Positions 44,948-53,520 of a stretch of 63,204 bases of DNA are shown here, one piece after another (the first letter of the stretch is position 1; every line of letters begins with the position of its first letter). The notes under the pieces are model-generated. The model was not told where the DNA came from. It was given only the letters and a program-made list of their open reading frames with translations, and ran no database searches. Source of the stretch: Bacteroidota bacterium (lineage in GTDB: Bacteria; Bacteroidota; Bacteroidia; Bacteroidales; JAAUTT01); contig JAEYWD010000077.1 of the NCBI GenBank assembly GCA_023429135.1, positions 1 to 63,204 of the forward strand. The letters are read 5' to 3'. The translations under genes and the position numbers were made by a program.

Positions 44948-45933
44948 TGATTTTCGCTATAGAAACCATCGGAAACAATTACGCTTTTCATATTGTTTTT
45001 GTCAACTATAAGCGGCTCCAGTAAAATTGCCGGAACATCTTTTTGTCCGTTATTTACTGTATTTGCAGAAATATCAATTTTTTCGCCGATTGACATTTTA
45101 TAGGCTATTTCCGCTGATTTTTCGGCAAGTAGTTTCAATGGTTTATAAACAGTCATCGATTGGCGGTCGTTAATAATATTCCGGCAGGCTTCCAGTTCAG
45201 CATCTTGTCCTGTAATTGCAACTATTCCCGCAAGGTTAGCCTCTTCAAGGGCTTTAATGCATCCTGTGGTCATCCCATCGTACGACGAAACTACTGCCAC
45301 CGGATTCTGATTTGACAAGTTGAGGTATCTTTTCATTTCCTGGTAGGCATTCTCGCCCGACCAATCTTCGACATATACATTATAATCTATTTTTATTTTT
45401 CCTGCCTTAACCAACCCGGACAATACTTCCATCTGCCCCTGTTTTACAAGCACTGCATTCCGGTCAGCTTTATCACCGCCAATTAATACATAATTACCCT
45501 CCGGTCTGATTTTTGTCACATATTCCGCCATCAGTTTACCCACCTTAACATTATCGAACGAAACGTAATAGTCGAGATCGGAGTTCTGAATCAACCGATC
45601 GTAGGCAATTACCTGTACGTTGTTTTCGTGGGCATCTCTTACAATTTTTGCGGCAGTATTCATGTTTACAGCATTTACTACTAACACTTTTGCACCCTGT
45701 GTAATCATTTCATGTGCCTGCTCAATTTGCTTTTGATCATCGTAATCAGCCGATGCAACTAATGCTTCTCCCCCCATGGAAGCTATCTTTTGTTTGAAAT
45801 ATTCCCGTTCTTTTAAGTATCGTTCACTTTTTTCGTTCGGGATAAGGTACCCGACTTTTACTTTATTGGAATTGTTGCATGAAACGGCAACCAGCACAAC
45901 CAGGCATAAAATGTAGTTTAAAGATCTTTTCAT
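44935..45933 (-). CDS. Periplasmic sugar-binding lipoprotein (XylF/RbsB type)
   Basis: A 332-residue type 1 periplasmic binding protein. The signal ends in a lipobox (VAVSC, Cys19). The body has the two-lobed pattern: VKVGYLIPNEKSERYLKERE, QIEQAHEMITQGAKVLVVNA, VIAYDRLIQNSDLDYYVSFD and VVSSYDGMTTGCIKALEEAN, very like the D-xylose-binding protein XylF. No ABC permease or ATPase gene is near. The divergent neighbour, 131 bases away, is a chemoreceptor, which suggests this protein presents a sugar to a signalling receptor rather than to a transporter. Confidence 0.85.
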   Translation of the reverse strand: MKRSLNYILCLVVLVAVSCNNSNKVKVGYLIPNEKSERYLKEREYFKQKIASMGGEALVASADYDDQKQIEQAHEMITQGAKVLVVNAVNMNTAAKIVRDAHENNVQVIAYDRLIQNSDLDYYVSFDNVKVGKLMAEYVTKIRPEGNYVLIGGDKADRNAVLVKQGQMEVLSGLVKAGKIKIDYNVYVEDWSGENAYQEMKRYLNLSNQNPVAVVSSYDGMTTGCIKALEEANLAGIVAITGQDAELEACRNIINDRQSMTVYKPLKLLAEKSAEIAYKMSIGEKIDISANTVNNGQKDVPAILLEPLIVDKNNMKSVIVSDGFYSENQLFN

Positions 45934-46064
45934 GGTGGATATTTATAGATTTTGGGATATTTACGTTTTTATGATCAAAAATGTTAACCTGATTTGCTTT
46001 ATTACGTAAATAAAGTTGAAATCTTAGTAAAGACTGCTAAAAAAACCTTCAAAACACTAAACTT

Positions 46065-47807
46065 ATGAATTTTAAAAATCTGAAAATTGGATATAAAATC
46101 GGTGCAGGATTTTTTATACTGGTTTTGTTAACCGCAATTATTGGTGTTATTTCTTTTGTGAATATGGGAACTATTCAAAAAGGAACTAAGAGGTTATCAG
46201 AAGAATACATTCCAACTATTAACGAGTCCTTTCAACTTGAGAAAAGCTGGCAGGATATTATTCAGTACACGAATATGTACGATAAAACAGGCGATGCTTA
46301 TTACATGAAGAAAGCAAAGCAGAGGTTGGATAAGTTTAAACAATCGCTTGTCAATTTAATTGGGATTACAGATAAATCTGAAAGCCTAAAAGATAGTAAA
46401 GTTGTATTTGTTGATATTCAGACCTCTGTAAATTCGTTTGCTAAAATACTGGAAGAGTACGAAGCAAAGAGTAACTCCTCGGTCGAAAGTCTTAAAGTTA
46501 TTGCCTCTAATGTGGAGCAAATGGAAACGTTGCGTAATTCGGTTTCCTTTAATACCATTGAGCGCATGGAAAATATTATGTCGACCATTTATTATGTAGT
46601 GAGCAACGAAAAACCTAAAAAGCTGGCTTCACTCGAATCTTCTATTCAGCGGTTGGAACAGGATTACGGAAGAAGTAATAATGCCTCCATGAAGCAGTTT
46701 ATAGAATCAGCCCGGAATATCCTTACAGCCTATCCAGAAGCCAAACTTTTGCAGCTAAAAAGGATAGAAGTTGCCAGCAATATTCTGTGGGATATAAAAG
46801 GTAGTTCTGATGTGGGCGTTGATAAGGTTATTTCCATGGGCGAAAGCACTAACCAGATTATCTCTAACGAAAAATTGGTAATGTCTTTGGCTATAATTTT
46901 TGTTGTGATTTTAGGAGGTGGACTTGTGTATTTGTTGACAGTTACGATTACACGTCCGATTAAAAAAGGTATTGAAATGGCGAATTCTTTGGCAGAAGGC
47001 GATTTAACACAGGTAATCGAAATTAAACGCAAGGATGAAGTTGGATTGCTGGCTCATGCTTTGAATCAGGTAGCCGGGAATTTTAGAGATATCATTCATA
47101 ATTTATCTGAAAACTCAAAAATTATTGCCGAATCAAGCCAGCTCTTAAATCAAACCGCAGGCGATATAGCTGATGGAACCCGTCAGCAGGCTGCTGCAGC
47201 CGAAGAAGTTTCGTCGTCGATGGAAGAAATGTATGCCAATATTCAGCAAAGTGCTGATAATGCAAAGCAAACTGAAAAAATATCACAACAATCGGTTGGT
47301 GAAATAAATAAAAGTAAGGATTCATTTCAAATGGCTACTGATTCGCTCAGGAATATTGCCGATAAAGTTGGTGTTATTAATGATATTGCTTTTCAGACCA
47401 ATCTTTTAGCATTAAATGCTGCAGTTGAAGCCGCCAGAGCCGGTGAGCACGGAAGAGGTTTTGCTGTAGTTGCTCAGGAGGTGCGTAAGTTAGCTGACAA
47501 GAGCAAACTGGCAGCTACTGAAATTAATGATGTGTCGAACGCAACCATTATAATGTCCAAATCAGCGAGGAGAGAGCTTGAATCTCTAATTCCTGAAATT
47601 GAAAGAACGGCTAATCTGGTGAAGGAAATCTCATTCTCCAGCCTTGAACAGGTAAGTGGTGTAGAGCAGATAAATAATGCAATTCAGCAGCTTAATGCCG
47701 TTGTTCAGGGAAATGCCGAGCGTTCCGATTTAATGGCAAGTCAATCGAAAAAAATGTCGGAACAAGCTAAAAAGCTTCGTCGTCTTATCAGTGCCTTTAA
47801 AGTTTGA
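46065..47807 (+). CDS. Methyl-accepting chemotaxis protein
   Basis: A 580-residue transmembrane chemoreceptor. TM1 is at about 14-34, a periplasmic four-helix-bundle sensor at 35-270, TM2 at about 272-293, HAMP at 294-346 (TITRPIKKGIEMANSLAEGD) and the coiled-coil signalling domain to the end, with the CheA/CheW-binding hairpin tip INDIAFQTNLLALNAAVEAA at about 436-455. There is no C-terminal pentapeptide for CheR docking. It would control a CheA kinase; in this phylum that may serve gliding, pili or non-motility output. No che genes are in the window. Confidence 0.92.
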   Translation: MNFKNLKIGYKIGAGFFILVLLTAIIGVISFVNMGTIQKGTKRLSEEYIPTINESFQLEKSWQDIIQYTNMYDKTGDAYYMKKAKQRLDKFKQSLVNLIGITDKSESLKDSKVVFVDIQTSVNSFAKILEEYEAKSNSSVESLKVIASNVEQMETLRNSVSFNTIERMENIMSTIYYVVSNEKPKKLASLESSIQRLEQDYGRSNNASMKQFIESARNILTAYPEAKLLQLKRIEVASNILWDIKGSSDVGVDKVISMGESTNQIISNEKLVMSLAIIFVVILGGGLVYLLTVTITRPIKKGIEMANSLAEGDLTQVIEIKRKDEVGLLAHALNQVAGNFRDIIHNLSENSKIIAESSQLLNQTAGDIADGTRQQAAAAEEVSSSMEEMYANIQQSADNAKQTEKISQQSVGEINKSKDSFQMATDSLRNIADKVGVINDIAFQTNLLALNAAVEAARAGEHGRGFAVVAQEVRKLADKSKLAATEINDVSNATIIMSKSARRELESLIPEIERTANLVKEISFSSLEQVSGVEQINNAIQQLNAVVQGNAERSDLMASQSKKMSEQAKKLRRLISAFKV

Positions 47808-47809
47808 TG

Positions 47810-50401
47810 CTAATTCTTTACAAACTTCTTCACAATCGATTTTTGGTTCTGAGAAATTTTTAAAAGATAAATTCCGGGAGATAAACTTTCAACATTCACC
47901 GAAAGTTTATCTCCTTCGTTTTTTATTCTTTGTTCCATCAATGTTTTTCCGGTAAGGCTTATTATTTTAACATTAATTACTTCATTGTCCGGATCCAAAC
48001 CATCAATATTCAATATCGAACCTGTAGGTTGCGGATAAATTGTAATAATGGTATCTTCCTGAATAACCTCATCCGAAGTAATTATTTTATCTGAAAGTGT
48101 CAGTGTAAAAGCCCCTTCAGTTCCTCCTCCGCTTCCATCCACCTGGATCCAGTATGTTTTCCCGGGCTGAACGTTAACTGTTGGAATTAAAGGGTTAGCT
48201 TCCGTATCGCTTTCATCGTCATTGGCAGCTAATAAAGTAAATCGTCCTTTCAAAATATCCTGATAAGAGGCAGCATCGTAAATCGCGATCTGATTATCAA
48301 AACCAGTTGATTTTAGACTTGCTTTTCCTGTTGCTGGACCTTTAAATGTAAACCACACGCTGTTTTCCACAATTCTTTTTCCATCACCATATTCGTCACA
48401 CCACGATTTTACCCCGGTGCAGCTATCGGCTGGAGGAAAGGGCTCATTTGGTTCAATAGTCGCACATAAGTTTGAAAATTGTTTAGAAGTACCTAAACCT
48501 ATCTCAACTGCATTAGCAATGTTATCATTAAATACTTTAACAAACCGGATGGTTTTTGTGGCTGTTGCAGCACAAGTGCCCATAACTCCGCGAGTACTTA
48601 TCTTTAAGGAATAACTTGAATCGATTTGTAAATTATTTTTTTTTAGAATGGCTGAGTCCAGATTTATACGGCTGAAATTGAACGGAGGGTTTGGCGAATC
48701 CAGGGTCCAGGTAAAACTTTCGGCACCCGACCCGATTAGCACCAAGCTGTCGAAACTATTATAACATAAAGTATCGCCCAGGCTCGACTTCATACTTACT
48801 TTAATGGCCGACCCGGCTTTAACGGCATTTGTATAAACCAGCGAATCTTTACCATTATTATTGGCTACATTTAATTTTATTGTATAAGTTCCGGCACTAT
48901 TAAATGAAATCTGAGGATTGGAGGAGTTTCGATTGGTACCATTAACAAAAGTAAATGTACCGGGTGTAATTGTCCAGGTTCGGCCAGTAGGCTGAAATGC
49001 CGAATAATCCTGAAATGCTACCGGAGTGTTCAGGCAAACATCGGTGAACATAGTTGTAAAAAAAGCATCAGGAGGATTACTTGGAGGATAATAGCCATTT
49101 AAAAATGTTACGCCTGTATTTTTAGGATCGAGAAACTTTTTCAACTGATCAAAACCCGAAGTATTGTTGGTCCAGGAATAACTGAGCTTACCGTAAAATT
49201 CCTCACCATCCCCACCACCGTGTAATTGTCCTATTATTCTTTTCTGCTTGCTGAATAATGGGCCGCCCGATGATCCTTCCCTTGTGGAGCCAGTATCAAA
49301 AATTACCTGCCAGTGGCTGGAAGGCGGGGTAGTTTCTCCTTCGTCCCACGATATGGTATAATTATAGGTAACAATCTTGTCGTAATCGATGGAAATTTTT
49401 TTTTCAATTCCTTCCGGATGATGAATGCTTGTATTCTGATTATCGTTGTAATTGCCAATATCCCATCCTGCATAATAGGGGGTGTAATGAGCCGGTGGAG
49501 TATTATTTAGTTTGAGTAAAGTGTAATCTGATTTTTGTCCTGTAGTCATTAATCGCGAGCCCGATAAAGTTTGGCCGCTATTTACGGGACCATTACACCA
49601 TCTGCGTTCGTAATTAAAATAGGTAACAAGGGTTTTAGCTACCATGGTATCACTAATACAGTGGTTAGCAGTTAGAAAATAGGGGATACCATCATTGGCT
49701 GTATTATTGATTAGCGCCCCGCTGCAAAGGTACCCTGACCCTCCCATCCTGAAAGTTATTTTGCACACAGCATGTTTTTCAGTCTGCCAGTCTTTTCCTT
49801 CTGCACAGTTTATGTCAACAAATTCTGCCTCCTGAGTACTTTGTATGAATTGCAGAATGTTTTGATAAGCCTGTCCTATTGAGCCCATAGTTAAGATGCC
49901 TTCAAATTCTGCGTTTTCAGGTTCGAAATATTCAATAAACAGTTTCTGACCGGGAAAATCGGCAATCATAAAACTCGAATCTGGGTTTATATTTTTATTT
50001 GTGAATGCACCGTAAATATTTGAGTAGTCGTTGTTATAAATAAAAAGCCTTGCTCCGGGAGGTATTATAAATGTTTTAAAATAGAGCTGGAGCGAATAAG
50101 CCTTTTCGGAAGAAACTGCATAACGCCATATTTTTCCCTTTGGGTCATCTATATTGGTTACAGCCCCTGTTTTTATGTCAATATTCACATCTTCAAAGTA
50201 GCTGTAGCGAAAAGGTGTAGGGTTCTCATCATCTTCTTCCTTCAGTTTTTTTTCATTATAGGAGCGAAGTTTGAATTCTGGAATTATAACCTGAGCCTTT
50301 AAACTGTTCCGGTTGAAAGAATAAGGCATTCCTCCTTCCGAGAGTTGTGCTTCAACTGAAAGAATTTTGAATAGCAGGAATATGACAAAAAAATTACGCA
50401 T
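47810..50401 (-). CDS. T9SS-secreted trypsin-like serine endopeptidase
   Basis: An 863-residue secreted protease. After the signal peptide (ending VEAQ) and a propeptide-like region to about 195, the trypsin-fold domain has catalytic His247 (TANHCIS), Asp292 (SDYTLLKL) and Ser378 (REGSSGGPLF); the outline resembles Achromobacter lysyl endopeptidase-type enzymes. A PKD domain lies at about 440-530, a beta-sandwich that looks like a pre-peptidase C-terminal domain (ENSVWFTFKGPATGKASLKS, PGKTYWIQVDGSGGG) at about 640-770, and a type A T9SS sorting domain at the end (YPQPTGSILNI, SPGIYLLKI, KKFVKN). It probably degrades extracellular protein. It ends two bases from the convergent chemoreceptor gene. 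Confidence 0.9.
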   Translation of the reverse strand: MRNFFVIFLLFKILSVEAQLSEGGMPYSFNRNSLKAQVIIPEFKLRSYNEKKLKEEDDENPTPFRYSYFEDVNIDIKTGAVTNIDDPKGKIWRYAVSSEKAYSLQLYFKTFIIPPGARLFIYNNDYSNIYGAFTNKNINPDSSFMIADFPGQKLFIEYFEPENAEFEGILTMGSIGQAYQNILQFIQSTQEAEFVDINCAEGKDWQTEKHAVCKITFRMGGSGYLCSGALINNTANDGIPYFLTANHCISDTMVAKTLVTYFNYERRWCNGPVNSGQTLSGSRLMTTGQKSDYTLLKLNNTPPAHYTPYYAGWDIGNYNDNQNTSIHHPEGIEKKISIDYDKIVTYNYTISWDEGETTPPSSHWQVIFDTGSTREGSSGGPLFSKQKRIIGQLHGGGDGEEFYGKLSYSWTNNTSGFDQLKKFLDPKNTGVTFLNGYYPPSNPPDAFFTTMFTDVCLNTPVAFQDYSAFQPTGRTWTITPGTFTFVNGTNRNSSNPQISFNSAGTYTIKLNVANNNGKDSLVYTNAVKAGSAIKVSMKSSLGDTLCYNSFDSLVLIGSGAESFTWTLDSPNPPFNFSRINLDSAILKKNNLQIDSSYSLKISTRGVMGTCAATATKTIRFVKVFNDNIANAVEIGLGTSKQFSNLCATIEPNEPFPPADSCTGVKSWCDEYGDGKRIVENSVWFTFKGPATGKASLKSTGFDNQIAIYDAASYQDILKGRFTLLAANDDESDTEANPLIPTVNVQPGKTYWIQVDGSGGGTEGAFTLTLSDKIITSDEVIQEDTIITIYPQPTGSILNIDGLDPDNEVINVKIISLTGKTLMEQRIKNEGDKLSVNVESLSPGIYLLKISQNQKSIVKKFVKN

Positions 50402-50547
50402 TGTATTAATTATGGTATATAATCATTTAAATGCGAAGCTCTGCTATTTGTTCTTAAGAAGGTCAAAATAATTACAATTACAGAGGTGCAACATTTACGA
50501 AATTTTCTAAAATCGCTATCCCGGATAGAAGTATGCTTACTTTTACT

Positions 50548-50555
50548 TACATTTG
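50548..50555 (+). promoter_or_regulatory. Candidate -7 element of hldD
   Basis: TACATTTG matches TAnnTTTG exactly, 21 bases before the ATG at 50577. No TTG is seen at the expected upstream distance. Confidence 0.45.
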
Positions 50556-50576
50556 ATTTTCCAAATTAACCTTATC

Positions 50577-51542
50577 ATGATTGTAGTTACAGGAGCTGCA
50601 GGGTTTATAGGCAGTAATATGGTTTCGAAGTTGAATAATGAGAATTTTAAAGACATCGTTATTGTAGATGATTTTTCCAATCCATTGAAAAACAAAAATT
50701 TCGAAGGGAAGATCTACAGTAAAAAAGTTGATAGAAAGGATCTGCTTACCTGGATCGATGAACATCATCGTTTAATACAATTTGTGGTTCATATTGGTGC
50801 GCGTACCGATACAACAGAATTCAACTGGGATGTTCTCGAAGAGCTTAACCTGGAATACACAAAAAATATCTGGAAAAAGTGCGTCGAATACGGGTTGCCT
50901 TTAATTTATGCTTCGTCGGCTGCAACTTATGGGTTAGGAGAATTTGGCTATAACGATGATCACGAAAGTATCGAAAAGCTTCAACCATTAAATCCTTACG
51001 GACGGTCAAAAAACGAATTCGATAAATGGGCTTTGAAACAAGAGCTAAAACCCTATTTCTGGGCCGGCCTCAAGTTTTTTAACGTCTACGGTCCTAATGA
51101 GTATCATAAGGGGCGCATGGCTTCAGTTATATTTCATTCATTTAATCAGATAAAGGCTACTGGAAAAATGAAGCTGTTCCGTTCGCATAATCCTAATTTT
51201 AAAGATGGGGAGCAGCTTCGTGACTTTATCTATGTTAAAGACGTGGTAGATGTTATTTTCTTTTTGATGCAACATCGTAAAAATTCCGGTATTTATAATC
51301 TTGGTACAGGCAAAGCACGTTCTTTTCTCGATTTAGCAAAAAACACCTTTAAAGCTGTTGGCGTTAAGGAAGATATAAGTTTTATTGATACACCCGAAGA
51401 TATCCGCGATAAATACCAGTATTTTACCGAAGCAAATATGCAAAAGCTTAGATGTATTGGATATACAAAACCTTTTCGTTCGTTGGAAGAAGGAGTAGAG
51501 GATTATGTGAAAAATTTTCTGATAACAGGCAGTTTTTGTTAA
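50577..51542 (+). CDS. hldD: ADP-glyceromanno-heptose 6-epimerase
   Basis: A 321-residue extended short-chain dehydrogenase. I start at 50577 so that the protein begins MIVVTGAAGFIGSNMV, with the NAD(P) loop at residues 5-12; an upstream in-frame ATG (50553) adds eight residues and lies on the predicted promoter. The catalytic Tyr141-x-x-x-Lys145 is in NPYGRSK, with Ser113 in YASSAATYG. It converts ADP-D-glycero- to ADP-L-glycero-manno-heptose for the lipopolysaccharide inner core. No other heptose genes lie nearby. It ends 68 bases before the sigma factor gene. Confidence 0.93.
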   Translation: MIVVTGAAGFIGSNMVSKLNNENFKDIVIVDDFSNPLKNKNFEGKIYSKKVDRKDLLTWIDEHHRLIQFVVHIGARTDTTEFNWDVLEELNLEYTKNIWKKCVEYGLPLIYASSAATYGLGEFGYNDDHESIEKLQPLNPYGRSKNEFDKWALKQELKPYFWAGLKFFNVYGPNEYHKGRMASVIFHSFNQIKATGKMKLFRSHNPNFKDGEQLRDFIYVKDVVDVIFFLMQHRKNSGIYNLGTGKARSFLDLAKNTFKAVGVKEDISFIDTPEDIRDKYQYFTEANMQKLRCIGYTKPFRSLEEGVEDYVKNFLITGSFC

Positions 51543-51610
51543 GTTTAAAATTATGTAGTATATTAGGTTTAATAGTATTAATTTAACAACTATAAACCAC
51601 TAAATTTAAG

Positions 51611-52171
51611 ATGGCTTATGATGTCTCAATAAAATGGGAATCGATAAAAGATGGGGAAATTTCCGCATTGCGGGAGCTTTTCAATCAAACCAATAAATCA
51701 ATGTTGAGATATTCGTACAGTATAACTCATGATCGATTTCTGGCCGAAGAAGTAGTTCAGGATGTTTTTGTTAATGTATGGAACAACAGAGAACAAATTG
51801 AAATCAAGGGTTCCGTTAAGTCCTATCTTTATCAGGCTGTTCATAATCTTACAATTAATAAGTTAAAACAGATTAAAAATAAACATAACTCTGTTGGGAT
51901 GCTGGTTTCAGAAGAATTTTGGCAGTATCTGGAAGAGACTAAATCATTGGACGAAACTGTTGTTGAAAAGCTTGAAGCCGAAGATATCGAAATCATCATT
52001 CGTAAAGCAATAGAAAGTTTGCCGGATCAATGCAGGGAAATTTTTATACTAAGCCGTGAATATCAAATGACCAACAACGAAATTGCTAAAAAATTAAATC
52101 TCTCGGTAAGCACGGTAAAAACCCAGATTTATCGGGCTATTGATAAAGTTAGAGAAGAATTTTATAAATAA
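51611..52171 (+). CDS. ECF RNA polymerase sigma-70 factor
   Basis: A 186-residue ECF sigma factor of the Bacteroidota FecR-linked group. Region 2 is at about 15-85 (LRELFNQTNKSMLRYSYSIT, AEEVVQDVFVNVWNNREQIE) and region 4 at about 120-182 (LPDQCREIFILSREYQMTNN, EIAKKLNLSVSTVKTQIYRA). It is followed by fecR, susC and susD on the same strand and should activate that locus on ligand sensing. Confidence 0.92.
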   Translation: MAYDVSIKWESIKDGEISALRELFNQTNKSMLRYSYSITHDRFLAEEVVQDVFVNVWNNREQIEIKGSVKSYLYQAVHNLTINKLKQIKNKHNSVGMLVSEEFWQYLEETKSLDETVVEKLEAEDIEIIIRKAIESLPDQCREIFILSREYQMTNNEIAKKLNLSVSTVKTQIYRAIDKVREEFYK

Positions 52172-52242
52172 TTTTTATTTTTTTCATCTTTTTGTAGTCT
52201 CTATACAAAAAAAAATTGTCTGTAATTTTTAGAAGATTAACT

Positions 52243-53394
52243 ATGCAATTTAATACTACAATACCAGAAGACATTCAGCTACTAATAGTCTCTTATATCA
52301 CTAACGATATAGAAAGCAATAATTTTACCATATTGAAAAGTTGGATTCAAAGTAATGCCGAAAATCGTAAGTTGTTTAATCAATTTCTTTATTCATGGGT
52401 TGTTGCAGGTAATTCAGGCAAACAGGAATACGATAGTAATTTGCTTTGGAACAGAATTGAAAACGAAATTAAATCGGTAGATGAAAAGGAATCTCAATAT
52501 TCAATTCAACGTAATAATTTTATTCTCAGATTTCGCTATGTTGCTATTTGGCTCCTGGTTGTCAGTTTAACATCTGCTGTAACGTGGTTTATTGCCAAAC
52601 CTAAGGATTTACAATTCAAAACAACTGAGTACATTGTTCCCAAGGGATCTAAAAGTACAATAAAGTTACCCGATGGTTCGGTAGTGTGGTTAAATGCTGG
52701 AAGTAAGCTGGTTTATGCTAATAATTTCGATCAGAAGGACCGTAATGTTTACCTTACCGGAGAAGCATATTTTTCTGTTGTTTCAAATAAGGAAAAGCCT
52801 TTTAAAGTGCATACCTCCGACCTGATAGTCCGTGCTTTGGGTACAAAGTTCAATGTGAAAGCCTATCCGGAGGAAAAGACAATTACAACAACCCTTGAAG
52901 AAGGTATTATAGATATTCAGATAATAAATGGAAGTAAGGGGACTCAGAACAAACAAATTAAGATAAAACCTAAAGAAAGACTGGTGTTTATTAAACCGAG
53001 TGTCGGACGCGAGGAAATTATGGCTCATAAAGCTATTGAAGAAGTGAAAAAAAATCAAAGTATTAGCGATAACGTAAAGGTGGAGTTAAATGTTAATACA
53101 GAACTTTATACTTCCTGGAAGAGCGATAAGTGGGTTATTGAGGGATTAACCCTTAAATGCCTCGCCCCTATGCTTGAGCGACGTTATAATATGAAAATGC
53201 ATTTTGCGAACGACGGGCTGGATCAGTACAAGTTTACCGGGATTCTTCAAAATGAGACTATTGAACAGATTCTCAATGTTATAACTTACACAGCACCAAT
53301 CAAATATAGTATAGTCAAAGATTCAGTTTATTTAACATTAGACTATAAGTTAAAATCAAATTTTGAGAAAATTATAACAACACGAAATGAATAA
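52243..53394 (+). CDS. FecR-type anti-sigma factor
   Basis: A 383-residue protein from the ATG at 52243; an upstream TTG (52216) is less likely. Residues 1-90 form the helical cytoplasmic part, 97-117 the single membrane span (RYVAIWLLVVSLTSAVTWFI), about 127-225 the FecR domain (IKLPDGSVVWLNAGSKLVYA, LTGEAYFSV, ALGTKFNVKAY) and about 305-375 the C-terminal DUF4974-like domain (WVIEGLTLKCLAPMLERRYN). It should hold the upstream-encoded sigma factor until SusC signals that ligand is bound. It is longer than the FecR at 3831 because of a linker at about 235-300. Confidence 0.9.
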   Translation: MQFNTTIPEDIQLLIVSYITNDIESNNFTILKSWIQSNAENRKLFNQFLYSWVVAGNSGKQEYDSNLLWNRIENEIKSVDEKESQYSIQRNNFILRFRYVAIWLLVVSLTSAVTWFIAKPKDLQFKTTEYIVPKGSKSTIKLPDGSVVWLNAGSKLVYANNFDQKDRNVYLTGEAYFSVVSNKEKPFKVHTSDLIVRALGTKFNVKAYPEEKTITTTLEEGIIDIQIINGSKGTQNKQIKIKPKERLVFIKPSVGREEIMAHKAIEEVKKNQSISDNVKVELNVNTELYTSWKSDKWVIEGLTLKCLAPMLERRYNMKMHFANDGLDQYKFTGILQNETIEQILNVITYTAPIKYSIVKDSVYLTLDYKLKSNFEKIITTRNE

Positions 53395-53441
53395 AAAACT
53401 AACTAAAATTTTTAACACATGAGTCCTCCTTTTAAATGAAA

Positions 53442-53472
53442 AAAAGGGAGTAGTTCGCACCTACACCCTTTT
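53442..53472 (+). terminator. Hairpin terminator or attenuator between fecR and susC
   Basis: AAAAGGGAGTAG (53442-53453) pairs with CTACACCCTTTT (53461-53472), 11 of 12 positions, with a seven-base loop, followed by a T-containing stretch (TTTTGTAAAGCTTTTT). It lies 47 bases after fecR and 48 before susC, so susC probably has its own start or escapes by antitermination. Confidence 0.7.
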
Positions 53473-53520
53473 GTAAAGCTTTTTGATAGAAATTAATACT
53501 AATTCTAACACTTCAAATGT

